A stretch of 33,328 nucleotides of DNA from Nitrospira sp. (GCA_019636815.1 JAHBWT010000046.1:1-33328), one strand, 5' to 3'; positions 1 through 8,457 are shown, counted from the first letter of the stretch. Program-made: numbers and translations. The notes: a model not told the origin generated them from the letters alone.

Positions 1-789
1 AAGACTGTGAAACGAGTCTGGAACGCATCAGCCCTTACAAACTTGCCCTTCATTCGATTCAGACTGATACTAGGGATGTCACCGAACTCACTGGTTTGCG
101 CGCAGGCTTATCACCCCTCCTTTCTCCAAGATCACCAACTAGAGCCTGGGGATATTTCCCATCTAACGAGAGAGAGCCGTTGCCGTGAGGTGTAGATTCT
201 AGGATGGGACTAGGGTCGAGAAATGGCTTGCGCCCCGCTGAGGTTATACGTATTCTCAGGCCGATCATTCCCCACCCTGAAAGGCGTCGTACTTATATAT
301 TGCCATTCCGCACAGTGTCAATAGATTTGGAGGCGGCTGACTGATCGAGATCCCTGGAAACCTTTGTGCTGGAGCCATTTCCCAGCATATGGCTCGGTTC
401 ATGTCCTCCGTTGCAGTTTCACTTTTTAAGCATTACAGCGAGGATGTCAACGTGTAGCAAATCGCTTGGTTGATTCTATCTTTCTCACGCCTGTGAGTGC
501 TTACGCAAGAACTTTCAAGCTTGTGCCACTGTGAAGGTTCTGAAAGTTACTTCGCAATAACCTGACCATGAATGGTCAAGAATTTGGAAGGGCAACCTCA
601 ATAGTCTGATTTACTTTGCAGGCCAGGAAAGGAATACGAATACCTAACAGCGGGCTGAGACGACACCGGGAGAGTCGAAAAATAGGAATTTCGTCAGGCA
701 CGGTGAGGAGCTTTTTGTGTTTACCTCACGTTCCTGTTACACTGACAACCTCTTCTAATCTCTAACCATCAACGTGATGAGTTAACGCT
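1..789. other. Gene-poor stretch, no supported gene
   Basis: I see no credible gene here. The open frames are under 70 codons, overlap on opposite strands, and their translations show no domain, signal peptide or good ribosome-binding site. No tRNA cloverleaf or obvious transposase remnant is visible. The last part must hold the promoter and leader of the lipoprotein gene starting at 790, but I cannot point to a convincing -35/-10 pair. Confidence 0.5.
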
Positions 790-1710
790 ATGCAAGAGCC
801 CGCTTCATCAGTCTTTAGGCGCCCGCTACAATTTTTCATGCTCAGTTGTTTAGCCGCCATCGCCGTCGGGTGCACCGCGTCTCGCCCTTCTATCTCCATT
901 CACGAGGCTGCTCTCGGCAACGTGTTCCTTGAACACGTCTCGGACAAGTCTTTCCAGGCCGCGCACCCCATCAAGCTATCGGAGACGACCATCGCAGATA
1001 TCTTGCGCGGAGTACACACGAAAGAAAAAACAGGACTCGTGCTGCTGCTCGGCAAGGCCTTGAAGTCCACGACTTTGAACGACATTCGCACATTCTCCGA
1101 GGATGACATTGCATACCTCGCTCCTCATATTACGACCGCCCTTGCGCAAGCGACGCCCCATCAACGGGTGGGCTTTCATGTGTATTCCGCACCGGAGATT
1201 TCCCAACAACCGAAGGGCAACCACAACAGAGGCACCACGTCAGGCTATCTCTTCGCAGACGGCCTGTCCTTGCATTTTACACTGACTCAATACCGATACC
1301 ACCCAGGGAAAAAGTCTACCAGCGTCCAGAAAGAGCCGCGTCCTCTCCCGGATACGGATGGCTTACGCGACCGAGAAGTGACCTTCCTTCCGGAGGCTGC
1401 CGTGCGACCTGACATATATGATCGGTCAAGTTGGATTGGAAAATCTCAAGACCGTTCGCTTGCAATTGATTACCAACTGTTGACGAAGATCCTGACCGCT
1501 CCTCCACCTCGACCATCTTCAACGGCGCAACAGCATCCCGCAGCTCCGCCAGCCACAGCAGCGTCCCAACCGAACCCTGTTCAATCGTCTGACGCTGACA
1601 TACGGGCATTTAAGGAAGACCTCAAGGCTCTCCAAAAGAAGGTAGATGAGCAAAGCGCCGAACTTCAACGACTGAAGAGCGACCAGTCTAAGAAAACACC
1701 GAACCCCTAG
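790..1710 (+). CDS. Putative lipoprotein with Pro-rich linker and C-terminal coiled coil
   Basis: I do not recognise a family. The 306-residue product begins with two arginines and a hydrophobic stretch ending in a lipobox (AVGC, Cys28), so it is probably a lipid-anchored envelope protein. Residues about 30-235 form the main domain. A Pro/Ala-rich linker follows at about 236-265, then a short charged heptad-like helix (about 267-300, with LKALQKKVDEQSAELQRLK), likely a coiled coil. This layout resembles envelope proteins that carry a small oligomerising helix. The gene stands alone on the plus strand and converges on scpB. An internal ATG at Met17 would still leave a usable lipoprotein signal, so the start is not certain. 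Confidence 0.7.
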   Translation: MQEPASSVFRRPLQFFMLSCLAAIAVGCTASRPSISIHEAALGNVFLEHVSDKSFQAAHPIKLSETTIADILRGVHTKEKTGLVLLLGKALKSTTLNDIRTFSEDDIAYLAPHITTALAQATPHQRVGFHVYSAPEISQQPKGNHNRGTTSGYLFADGLSLHFTLTQYRYHPGKKSTSVQKEPRPLPDTDGLRDREVTFLPEAAVRPDIYDRSSWIGKSQDRSLAIDYQLLTKILTAPPPRPSSTAQQHPAAPPATAASQPNPVQSSDADIRAFKEDLKALQKKVDEQSAELQRLKSDQSKKTPNP

Positions 1711-1858
1711 TCACCACAAACAATCTTCGATAATCAGTGTTCAGCAACAAGACGGTTAGTGCGCAATTTCCATACCTGACAAAGGATTTCAAGTCGGGTT
1801 GTATCCAACAGACCGGATTATCGGGGCTTGCTTCAATGTTATCGAATAACTCAACCGG

Positions 1859-2665
1859 CTACTGAGTGGCTGGCAAGACATCAAACATCTCCTGCGACTG
1901 AGGAGAATGCTCGACTTCGCTCGGCATGGACTGTGCTTCTTCCGCCTCGATCACCTCAACCCCTCCCTCCCCCGAATCTCCTTCCGACAGCATGTCTCCA
2001 TCGATCGGGAGGTAAGACTGTTCCCCCTCACCAAGATCTTTGAACTCTCGTAGCGGAGGCAGTTGCGAGAGATCACTCAAGCCGAAGTGTTCCAGAAAGA
2101 ACTTAGTGGTCCCGTACATGATTGGACGCCCAGGAACTTCTTTTCGTCCGACGATCCGGACCAGCTTCCGTTCCAGCAGGGTGCGCAACACACCGGAAGT
2201 TTCCACACCGCGAATTTCTTCGATTTCCGCGCGGACGAGCGGTTGTTTGTACGCAATGATCGCCAAGGACTCCAGCGCGGATCTGGATAGCTTCGCAGCG
2301 GTCTTGGTCTTGTCCAGCCGCTTAATCCAGGATGCATATTCCTGCTTGGTCACGATGCGATATCCACCCGCGATTTCGGCCAGGCGCACACCACGGCCCT
2401 CTTGCTCGAGTGCTTGGCCAAGGCTCCGCAGCGCCTCTTCCACTTCGGTCTTGGTCGCGCTGCCGATCGCCGACGTGAGCCGAACGATCGACATCGGTTC
2501 GGGAGAGACAAAGAGGAGCGACTCGAGAATCGCCTGAAGCTCGACCATGCTCTGTACGCGGTCAAGAGCACCGGTTCGCTCATCGGAGCATCCGTTGCTC
2601 GCCGCAATGCCCATCGTGCCGACCTCGGTCATCTCCTGACCCACGTCTGCCCTTTCTGACGTCAT
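1859..2665 (-). CDS. scpB: Segregation and condensation protein ScpB
   Basis: ScpB is the winged-helix kleisin partner that joins ScpA and SMC in the bacterial condensin complex, which compacts and segregates the chromosome. The family core is clear: ELQAILESLLFVSPEP near the start, the first winged helix, then IAYKQPLVRAEIEEIRGV and GRPIMYGTTKFFLEHFGL in the second. The C-terminal ~60 residues are acidic and probably disordered. I chose ATG 2665 (268 residues) over the longer ATG 2677 because its ATGA overlaps the scpA stop codon and a strong GGAAGGGG ribosome-binding site lies just upstream. Translational coupling to scpA is therefore likely. Confidence 0.93.
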   Translation of the reverse strand: MTSERADVGQEMTEVGTMGIAASNGCSDERTGALDRVQSMVELQAILESLLFVSPEPMSIVRLTSAIGSATKTEVEEALRSLGQALEQEGRGVRLAEIAGGYRIVTKQEYASWIKRLDKTKTAAKLSRSALESLAIIAYKQPLVRAEIEEIRGVETSGVLRTLLERKLVRIVGRKEVPGRPIMYGTTKFFLEHFGLSDLSQLPPLREFKDLGEGEQSYLPIDGDMLSEGDSGEGGVEVIEAEEAQSMPSEVEHSPQSQEMFDVLPATQ

Positions 2666-3468
2666 ATCCCCTTCCATTCTTCCTCGACAGTTTTAAGCTC
2701 CCCCGGATCCGGCACCAGAGAAAATGTCCGTGACACCAGAATCGGTCCGAATGTCTCGGCTTGGAACACACGCGCAACCCGAAGCCGCATCAATTCAAGC
2801 AACGCCAAAAACGTGACAACGATCATCGCCCGATGGATCGGCCCGTCAAACAGCGCCCCGAACGAGACCGAGTCTTCCCCCTCGAGTATTTCTAGAATGA
2901 GAGTCATCCGTTCACGAACCGTGAGATTGTCGGGAACGATTTCCAGCAGCCGGCTGCTCGGATTTCGATCGAGCACTTCTTGAAGCGCATCAACCAGATC
3001 GAACAGAGAGACATTCTCCAACGGGAGATCCTCTTCAACCTGCTCGACCGCTGGAGCGTCCTCACGCCAAAAGATCTCGCGCCACATCCTTTCCTGACCG
3101 TCGAGATGACGAGCCGCCTCCTTATACGCCTTATACTCGAGCAATCGCCGGACAAGCTCTTCCCGAGGATCGGGCCCCTCCTCTTCGTCCTCTGCCCGCT
3201 CATCTGCAGGCAACAACATTTTTGATTTGATCTGCAATAACGTCGCCGCCATGACCAAGAAATCCCCTGCCACATTGAGGTTGAGTTCCTCCATGGCCTC
3301 CAGATACTCCAAGTATTGCTGAGCAATCATGGCGACTGGAATATCGTAGATATTGATTTCATTCTTCTTGATGAGATGGAGCAGGAGATCGAGCGGCCCC
3401 TCGAAATTCTCGATGCGAACCTGGTACGGCAGTTCGGTCTGCTCACAATTCTCTGGATGAGAGTCCAC
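2662..3468 (-). CDS. scpA: Segregation and condensation protein ScpA (kleisin)
   Basis: ScpA is the kleisin that bridges the heads of the SMC dimer. The N-terminal signature is present (YQVRIENFEGPLDLLLHLIKKNEINIYDIP), followed by the helical region AGDFLVMAATLLQIKSKMLLP. After an acidic stretch with DPREELVRRLLEYKAYKEAA comes the C-terminal winged helix (about residues 195-250, with VTFLALLELMRLRVARVFQ). The length of 268 residues is normal. The frame has a stop four codons upstream, so GTG 3468 is the only plausible start, yet I see no Shine-Dalgarno sequence before it. It is the first gene of the scpA-scpB pair and overlaps scpB by 4 nt. Confidence 0.93.
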   Translation of the reverse strand: MDSHPENCEQTELPYQVRIENFEGPLDLLLHLIKKNEINIYDIPVAMIAQQYLEYLEAMEELNLNVAGDFLVMAATLLQIKSKMLLPADERAEDEEEGPDPREELVRRLLEYKAYKEAARHLDGQERMWREIFWREDAPAVEQVEEDLPLENVSLFDLVDALQEVLDRNPSSRLLEIVPDNLTVRERMTLILEILEGEDSVSFGALFDGPIHRAMIVVTFLALLELMRLRVARVFQAETFGPILVSRTFSLVPDPGELKTVEEEWKGI

Positions 3469-3541
3469 AGGAGGTGTTTATATCAACTTGTAGAGGGGCG
3501 GGCAAGTCTGAATCTATATGTTGGGGATGACCGGCCTTCAT

Positions 3542-4606
3542 TCATTTGAGCTTGATGAGGTACGCGATCAGCAACGCCGCCACCACGAGAAAAACCAAGG
3601 TGAGAACATATTGTCCCTCCCGAGCTTGGAAGAAGTCGTCCGATTGCTCAGAGGCGAGGCGCTTCGTTTGAGCCAAGAGCGGCGGCCGGTCGAAGCGCGC
3701 TTTTTCAAGGTCGTCCGGCAGCTTGAACTCAGCATTGGAAAAATCGGCCGGCCCGAGAAACTGAGCACCGGCAAACAGCGCCTTGTCCTCAAAAACCGTA
3801 AATCCAAAGAAGGTCTCACGGCTGAAGATCGCCTCGCTAAAATTGACTCGCCCCTTGAAGTGACTTCCGGAAAATCCTGTTCCTTGGCCAAATCTCGACC
3901 GTTCAAACGTTGCCGGTTGCTCGAACGTCACTTCAAGAAACTCCGCGATGCCGTCGAAAAGAGCACTCGTGCAATCCAGCGGGCCCTGAAACGTCGATCG
4001 ATGAAATCTGGTGCTGGGTCCGAACTTCGTTTCCCTGCAGGCTGCTTCCCCGATGAAGCGCCCCCGAACGAAATAGGCTTCCTTCTCAAAAATGGCGCCG
4101 GAGAGCTCGACCTTCTCCTGGAAAATCGAACGCGAGAGATCCACTTCCTCTCGGAAGCGAGATCCCTGAAAGTCCACCGACCTTTCAAACCGAAGGCCCC
4201 CTTCAGGAGACCGATGCCGTAGCACTCCCCGCACATCGGAATCTCTGATCGACAACGCTGCCCGCACAAACCGCTGCTCACCTCCATCCTCATTCAGACC
4301 CTCAGCCGCCTCGGAAGCGAGGCGATCAAAGATAAGATCTCCACGGATTATGACTCCGACAAGATCGACTCGACGCTCTTTTGCGATCGCCTCGATCACG
4401 GCTTCACCGGCCACTGCATAGGCTTCACGTTCATCTGATGAACAAGTAGGAGGAAGATGAATGACCAGTCCTACCGCTGAACCATTCGCGGGTTGCGCCA
4501 CCACACAGGTCGCGCCGGCTCCATCTGGCCCCGTGGCGATCAGACCACCAACCGCCAAAGCGATAGACCAACAGCGTCCCACTCGCATCAGGCTTAGAAA
4601 TTTCAC
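3542..4606 (-). CDS. Secreted pentapeptide-repeat protein with C-terminal membrane anchor
   Basis: The 354-residue protein starts with a signal-peptide-like segment (about residues 9-32). From about residue 75 it carries many consecutive five-residue repeats centred on Phe/Leu, such as VDFQGSRFREEVDLSRSIFQ and TTFERSRF-type units, the sign of a right-handed quadrilateral beta-helix. The last 25 residues form one hydrophobic helix (LTLVFLVVAALLIAYLIKLK). The repeats would thus be displayed outside the cytoplasmic membrane and tethered at the C-terminus. The repeats are interrupted at about 200-215. Function is unknown; known family members act as scaffolds or, in the Qnr subgroup, as gyrase mimics, but those are cytoplasmic. 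It has no obvious operon partner. Confidence 0.75.
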   Translation of the reverse strand: MKFLSLMRVGRCWSIALAVGGLIATGPDGAGATCVVAQPANGSAVGLVIHLPPTCSSDEREAYAVAGEAVIEAIAKERRVDLVGVIIRGDLIFDRLASEAAEGLNEDGGEQRFVRAALSIRDSDVRGVLRHRSPEGGLRFERSVDFQGSRFREEVDLSRSIFQEKVELSGAIFEKEAYFVRGRFIGEAACRETKFGPSTRFHRSTFQGPLDCTSALFDGIAEFLEVTFEQPATFERSRFGQGTGFSGSHFKGRVNFSEAIFSRETFFGFTVFEDKALFAGAQFLGPADFSNAEFKLPDDLEKARFDRPPLLAQTKRLASEQSDDFFQAREGQYVLTLVFLVVAALLIAYLIKLK

Positions 4607-4791
4607 AATGATTTGAGGGAATCAGCTCTCGGGTTGTGTCCGTATGTCACAGCGAAAGCAACGGACCATTTCTGAGTTGATTCAGGCGCCCACCAATGGA
4701 CGCCCTGAGCTCCAGCGGCGGGCGAGTGGAAGCGACGAGCGGTTTCATCCTAACCATTTTCGCTCTTGTGTGTGAATAGGTTAACCGGCTC

Positions 4792-4822
4792 GTCATCGGA
4801 GCACTCCTAAGCTCGCAATGAC
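4792..4822. repeat. Imperfect inverted repeat with GTCATTGCGAGC arm
   Basis: The left arm GTCATCGGAGC (plus strand from 4792) pairs imperfectly with the right arm GCTCGCAATGAC ending at 4822, giving a hairpin of about 11 pairs around an 8-nt loop. On the minus strand one arm reads GTCATTGCGAGC, a string I recall as a common small dispersed palindrome in several bacterial phyla. It lies just downstream of the lysine-rich gene and could also act as a 3' hairpin. Only one copy is visible here. Confidence 0.4.
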
Positions 4823-4845
4823 AAGCAGGAGTCAATGGAACTCAA

Positions 4846-5325
4846 TTAGTTGTTTCGGTAATCGTCGTCGAGCAGGTCTTCCGACTTCCCAATGAGCTCG
4901 TCTCCATCATCATCGGCGTCAAGGTCTAACTCTTCCTGAACATCGTCTTCATCGATCTCGTCTTCCATTTCCAATTCATCACCCATCATCTCATCTTCAT
5001 CGAGATCGACATCCTCAGGCTCTACCGCCAGGGCCGGCTTGGTCGCCACCGGTTTTCGCGGAGCGACCTCCTCCTCCCGAGATACCAGTTTTTCAACGGG
5101 CGCGCTCGTCCGACGAACCGAGGGAGCAGCCTTCTTCCCGGCAGATTTCCCAACTGTTTTAGCCGATTTTTTGACGGACTTTTTCTTTGCCACCGGCTTG
5201 GTCTTCTTCACGGCCACACGCTTTTTCACCGTTTTCTTGACCGCTTTCTTCTTCGCTGGCGATGCGGCTTTTTTCTTGCTTGACGCCTTCTTCTTCGTGA
5301 CGGCTTTTTTCTTCTTGTTCGCCAT
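4846..5325 (-). CDS. Lysine-rich, histone H1-like protein with acidic tail
   Basis: The 159-residue product is strikingly two-sided. Residues about 3-65 are Lys/Ala/Val-rich, with runs such as KKKKAVTKKKASSKKKA resembling eukaryotic H1 tails and bacterial AlgP/Hc1-type proteins. Residues about 95-155 are almost all Asp/Glu (DVDLDEDEMMGDELEMEDE). The basic part probably binds DNA or RNA non-specifically, and the acidic part may moderate this or contact a partner. I chose ATG 5325 because GAGGAGG lies about 7 nt upstream; the ATG two codons earlier is too close to it, and the far upstream extension lacks a ribosome-binding site. The low-complexity sequence prevents a firm family assignment. Confidence 0.75.
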   Translation of the reverse strand: MANKKKKAVTKKKASSKKKAASPAKKKAVKKTVKKRVAVKKTKPVAKKKSVKKSAKTVGKSAGKKAAPSVRRTSAPVEKLVSREEEVAPRKPVATKPALAVEPEDVDLDEDEMMGDELEMEDEIDEDDVQEELDLDADDDGDELIGKSEDLLDDDYRNN

Positions 5326-5626
5326 TCCCATTCCTCCTCTTCGTTTCAGCGCGGCGTAACGGCCTCCATCTAGCATGAACGAATAGCCTCTTGCAACCAC
5401 CCCGATTCAACTTTTTGAGCGCCCGAGCATTTTCGAATTACTTCGCATTCATTAACATCTCGGCTCTTCAGCAAACGAGGCAGTTTGTGTTGCAAAGACC
5501 GGAGAAGACATCCAGCCTCCCCGGTTCCGTGCCATGCTAAGATGGAAACACGAAGACGGTCGAAATCCTTCACCGGTTTGTTGTGTCTTATGATCATAAC
5601 GCCTTGTTTTATTGAGCGGTGACTTC
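5326..5626. other. Divergent intergenic region
   Basis: These 301 bases separate the minus-strand lysine-rich gene from the plus-strand cupredoxin gene and must carry both promoters. The minus-strand ribosome-binding site (GAGGAGG) is clear at its left edge. Near 5589-5600 there is an AT-rich TATGATCATA that could be a -10 for the copper protein, but no matching -35 is convincing. I see no gene or RNA. Confidence 0.4.
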
Positions 5627-6004
5627 ATGAGCCGGATACTCATCTTCCTACTTGCAGGATTGGCCGGCATCAGTCCACGTAGCTTGGCTTTGGAAACATC
5701 CCTGCCGACACGGATCATGATGGAGGACGGCTCGCCCTACTATGTCCCCATCGCTCCAACGGTTGTGAGCAACACTCCTATTCGATGGGACAATCCGACA
5801 CCGACGCATCACACGGTCACCCACAGCGACTGCATAGAGGACGAAGGCTCCTGCGTCTTCGATTCCGGAGCGGTGTCTCCCGGATCGTCGTTCAGCGTAC
5901 CCGGCTTGCCGGTCGGTCATTACACCTACCACTGTCGGATCCATCCCATCATGCGAGGCCGGCTGGTCGTCACCGACAGTCCGCTACCTCCTTCCCAACT
6001 ATAA
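5627..6004 (+). CDS. Small periplasmic type-1 copper protein (plastocyanin/azurin-like)
   Basis: The 125-residue protein has an N-terminal signal peptide (about residues 2-20, ending near SLA). The mature part is a cupredoxin fold with the full type-1 copper ligand set: His in PTHHTVTH, then Cys, His and Met in YHCRIHPIMRG near the C-terminus. Such proteins shuttle electrons in the periplasm, and Nitrospira-type nitrite oxidisers use several small soluble carriers. An extra Cys pair (SDC and GSC) may form a disulfide. I prefer ATG 5627 over TTG 5612 because GGTGA lies a few bases upstream. The next gene on the same strand begins 88 nt later. Confidence 0.82.
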   Translation: MSRILIFLLAGLAGISPRSLALETSLPTRIMMEDGSPYYVPIAPTVVSNTPIRWDNPTPTHHTVTHSDCIEDEGSCVFDSGAVSPGSSFSVPGLPVGHYTYHCRIHPIMRGRLVVTDSPLPPSQL

Positions 6005-6092
6005 GGATCAGTGTGCACAAGGTCTTATCTTGCAGGACCGTTGATGGCTCCTGTAGTCTGCTGACAGCTGATACAGGAAGTCCTTCATCACC

Positions 6093-7583
6093 ATGCAACC
6101 GGCTACCGCCATCCACGAACCCTCTGATCTCACGGGTGAGACCCTCAGCCTGTTGGCCTGGCACATCCCCGACCTTATTGCCTATCAACACAGTACGGAC
6201 GAATGGTGGGTGGCCCCGCTCGATGACAACCTGCCGCTCATACGGCTGAATCGCACCGGTTTGGATCTGCTCAAGGCCATGACCGGCCACAGAACCGTCG
6301 GCACACTCGTCGAACAATACGGCACGAAGATCTGCGGACCGGATGGGCAACCAGGTCAGTGGCACCTGGAACGATGGGCCACACCAAACTATTCCCTTTG
6401 TTACTATGGAACCGAACCACCGGGAGGCCATCGGCACAAAGCCAAGTGGGATATTCTTCTGCAGCAGGTCCGTGAAGGCTGGTCCGGACGGGAAGAATTT
6501 GAGGGAGAGGAACACCTGGAAACATTCCATGTTCACAATCTGGCCCAAAGTGAAGGAGATGACCGTCACTTTGACCTGATTGAAACCACGGTCTCTCACC
6601 TGTTCCGTGAGCCGAGCGAAGCCTTGGCCGGTCTGACCTACGGGCGGCTCCTCATGCGGCAGTTACGGCGGCTAGGCTGGTTCAATCCCAAACCAAGGGT
6701 TTTGCTGGAAATCGGCGGAGGCCTCGGTTATGTTGCACAGGAACTGGGGAAGGACCTCCTCCCCTTCGAAAAACAGGGAATCACCTATCTGTTACTCGAC
6801 ATCACCCAGCCGTTCCTGACGCGCCAAGTCTCTCGAGCACAAGCCGGTGGCTGGAAGGTTACCGGTGCCAGGGCGAACGCCGAATCGCTTCCGTTGGCTG
6901 ATCATTCCGTCGATCTGGTCATCGACAACGAGAACATGGCGGACATGACACCGGTCCAGCTGAATAGACAGGAGATGACGACCGGAATCGGAAATACGCC
7001 ACAACATCAAGAAGCTCTGGATTGGATTAGACGGCTCCGTCTGCCGATCGAAGCTGATCCCCCGGACTCCGTCATCTTTAACTTGGGGCCCATTCGCTTT
7101 GTCGCCGAATTGTGGCGAGTCCTCAAGCCGGGCGGCCGGGCGTTTCTCACCGAGTTCGGCATTGAGGAAGGATGGCCGGCGCCAGTGAAGTTGCCGGGGC
7201 ATACCGAATATGAAGTTCAATATAGCCATTTGCGGCAAGCGGTGCGTTGGCTCGGGTTTCAGGAACGGTACCTTTCCCTCCCGCAGTTTCTGGGGCTCAA
7301 GCCGGATACAAAGGTCCTCTGCACCGGCGCCACCTACATGATCCAGCGATTCTGTCAGGCTATGAACCGACCTTTCGCCATACGCGCCTACACGGAAAAA
7401 GAATTACAGCAGGCTTTGGGCGACATGCTCCCCAAACTGCAAGGCCTTCACTACCATGATCTCGCCGATCCGGCCTGGTTCAGCCTTCAAGATTTCAAAG
7501 TACTGTTGTTGGAAAAACCCGGCGGGACCCCGAAAGCCCAGTTCATCGAGAACAAAGGCTACCGGTGGTATTCACAGAAGTAG
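6093..7583 (+). CDS. PqqD-like domain fused to SAM-dependent methyltransferase
   Basis: The 496-residue protein has two parts. Residues about 30-78 resemble the PqqD/RiPP-recognition fold (WWVAPLDDNLPLIRLNRTG followed by LDLLKAM and TVGTLVEQYG). Residues about 200-360 form a class I methyltransferase: motif I LLEIGGGLGYV (about 204-214), acidic residue in YLLLDITQ (about 236), NAESLPLADHSVDLVID, and VLKPGGRAFLTEFG. The C-terminal ~130 residues are unfamiliar and end in a basic aromatic tail (ENKGYRWYSQK). The substrate is unknown; a PqqD-like domain suggests a peptide or protein substrate. Tail copies of this gene recur at 8312-8428 and 9121-9229, so duplication or recombination has acted here. 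It may be co-transcribed with the copper protein. Confidence 0.75.
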   Translation: MQPATAIHEPSDLTGETLSLLAWHIPDLIAYQHSTDEWWVAPLDDNLPLIRLNRTGLDLLKAMTGHRTVGTLVEQYGTKICGPDGQPGQWHLERWATPNYSLCYYGTEPPGGHRHKAKWDILLQQVREGWSGREEFEGEEHLETFHVHNLAQSEGDDRHFDLIETTVSHLFREPSEALAGLTYGRLLMRQLRRLGWFNPKPRVLLEIGGGLGYVAQELGKDLLPFEKQGITYLLLDITQPFLTRQVSRAQAGGWKVTGARANAESLPLADHSVDLVIDNENMADMTPVQLNRQEMTTGIGNTPQHQEALDWIRRLRLPIEADPPDSVIFNLGPIRFVAELWRVLKPGGRAFLTEFGIEEGWPAPVKLPGHTEYEVQYSHLRQAVRWLGFQERYLSLPQFLGLKPDTKVLCTGATYMIQRFCQAMNRPFAIRAYTEKELQQALGDMLPKLQGLHYHDLADPAWFSLQDFKVLLLEKPGGTPKAQFIENKGYRWYSQK

Positions 7584-7655
7584 TGGCTTGAGAGGGTAGC
7601 CAGTTAGTTTCCCGTGCTCGCAAGAAGTTTTAACTTTTCGGATCAAAAGCCAGCC

Positions 7656-8041
7656 TTAGGATAGGGCTTTGATAGGAAGCATCTGTGTGGGGACCTCTTT
7701 CAACTGAAGCAGACGCTGATCGTTGGTCAATAGAGTTGCCTCCAGCGCCAGTGCTGTCGCGGCAACAATCGCGTCTGGAAGCTTCAGACTGTACCGCTGG
7801 AAGGTCCACCGCGTGATTTTTGATTGCCAGAGTCAGTTCCATCACAGCGATATCTGCCAAGAACGCTCGCACTCTTGGTTCTCTCTGATGGAGCCAGGCC
7901 TGGATATGCCAAGAGCTCCAACTCTGAGATCACTGAAATGATAGATGGTCCTTGCGGGAAGAGGTTCTGAAAGGCGACCACCAAGAAAATAGAGAACGAT
8001 ATTGTGTCGAGAACAAAGCGAACCACGTCAGGTCCACTCAT
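7656..8041 (-). pseudogene. Broken PIN-domain (VapC-like) toxin gene
   Basis: Reading across frames recovers a whole PIN-domain protein. The first frame gives MSGPDVVRFVLDT; a shifted frame gives NIVLYFLGGRLSEPLP; the first frame resumes with GPSIISVISELELLAYPGL; a second shift gives VRAFLADIAVMELTLAIKNHAVDL; a third frame gives RYSLKLPDAIVAATALALEA and LLTNDQRLLQL down to a TAA at 7656. The acidic PIN residues (DTN, SELE, LPDA, TNDQ) are all recognisable, but at least four frame changes make the gene dead. It would have followed the antitoxin at 8028-8232, overlapping it by 14 nt. Confidence 0.8.
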
Positions 8042-8232
8042 CTCGCAACGACGCTGGTAGGCTACAGGATCTTCCGCCAGTGGACACCACCCTCGTGACG
8101 CTGAAGGTGTGCTCCCATTGACCTGGCTGCTAATCCCAACTGTTGTTCGGATGCGCAGCCACTCCTCATAGGGAATCAGAACCCGACAGGACGCCCCTGT
8201 TCGTCGGTCAGTTGCTTGTGAAGAGGACTCAT
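8028..8232 (-). pseudogene. Broken antitoxin gene paired with the PIN toxin
   Basis: The first frame starts MSPLHKQLTDEQGRPV and stops early. Shifting frame at about 8180 continues as RVLIPYEEWLRI, typical of small antitoxins that sit before this PIN family. The far end reads EDPVAYQRR and, after another shift, LRDEWT with a TGA at 8028 inside the toxin start. At least two frameshifts destroy it. An in-frame ATG at 8244 is an alternative start. Order and overlap are those of an antitoxin-toxin operon, so the two features are remnants of one module. Confidence 0.65.
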
Positions 8233-8311
8233 GACTTCATTCATTATAGAGAACCTAGCACCAAAGAGAAAGCGTAGGGCCGCTTCTATAAATAATGCAT
8301 GCTGTGTGGTC

Positions 8312-8428
8312 AATCCCGGCCGGTTTGGCTTCCAGCACTTCAAAGTGCTGTTGCTGGGAAAACCAGGCGGGACGCCGAAAGCCCAATTTACCGAGAACAA
8401 AGGTTACAGGTGGTATTCACAGAAGTAA
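8312..8428 (+). pseudogene. Orphan 3' tail of the PqqD-methyltransferase gene (copy 2)
   Basis: The last 38 codons encode a near copy of the C-terminus of the protein ending at 7583: the stretch FKVLLL, then KPGGTPKAQF and ENKGYRWYSQK are shared, with changes such as N for D, G for E and T for I. Many synonymous differences show the copy is not recent. The frame is open upstream to 8231, but that part matches nothing and has no ribosome-binding site, so I regard it as a truncated paralogue end and not a gene. Confidence 0.8.
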
Positions 8429-8429
8429 G

Positions 8430-8440
8430 ATCATGAGGCG
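8430..8440 (+). repeat. Left copy of 11-bp direct repeat flanking higBA
   Basis: ATCATGAGGCG here, two bases after the copy-2 tail stop codon, recurs exactly at 9106-9116. The two copies bracket the higBA module closely and may mark an insertion or recombination boundary. Being only 11 bp long, the match could be chance. Confidence 0.4.
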
Positions 8441-8457
8441 AGGATAACAGTCCTGTC

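Noticed and set aside
7-268. Small open frames on both strands at the left edge
   Set aside because: They are short and mutually overlapping, with no domain, signal peptide or ribosome-binding site.
4647-4835. 62-residue minus-strand frame downstream of the lysine-rich gene
   Set aside because: No ribosome-binding site or recognisable sequence, and it runs through the hairpin repeat at 4792-4822.
5039-5359. 106-residue Phe/Ala-rich plus-strand frame that looks like a membrane protein
   Set aside because: It is the antisense of Lys codons: AAG/AAA runs read as Phe on the other strand. The real gene is the lysine-rich protein.
8231-8428. A 65-residue plus-strand gene
   Set aside because: Only its last 38 codons have meaning, as a copy of the methyltransferase tail. 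The upstream part matches nothing, has no ribosome-binding site and overlaps the broken antitoxin.
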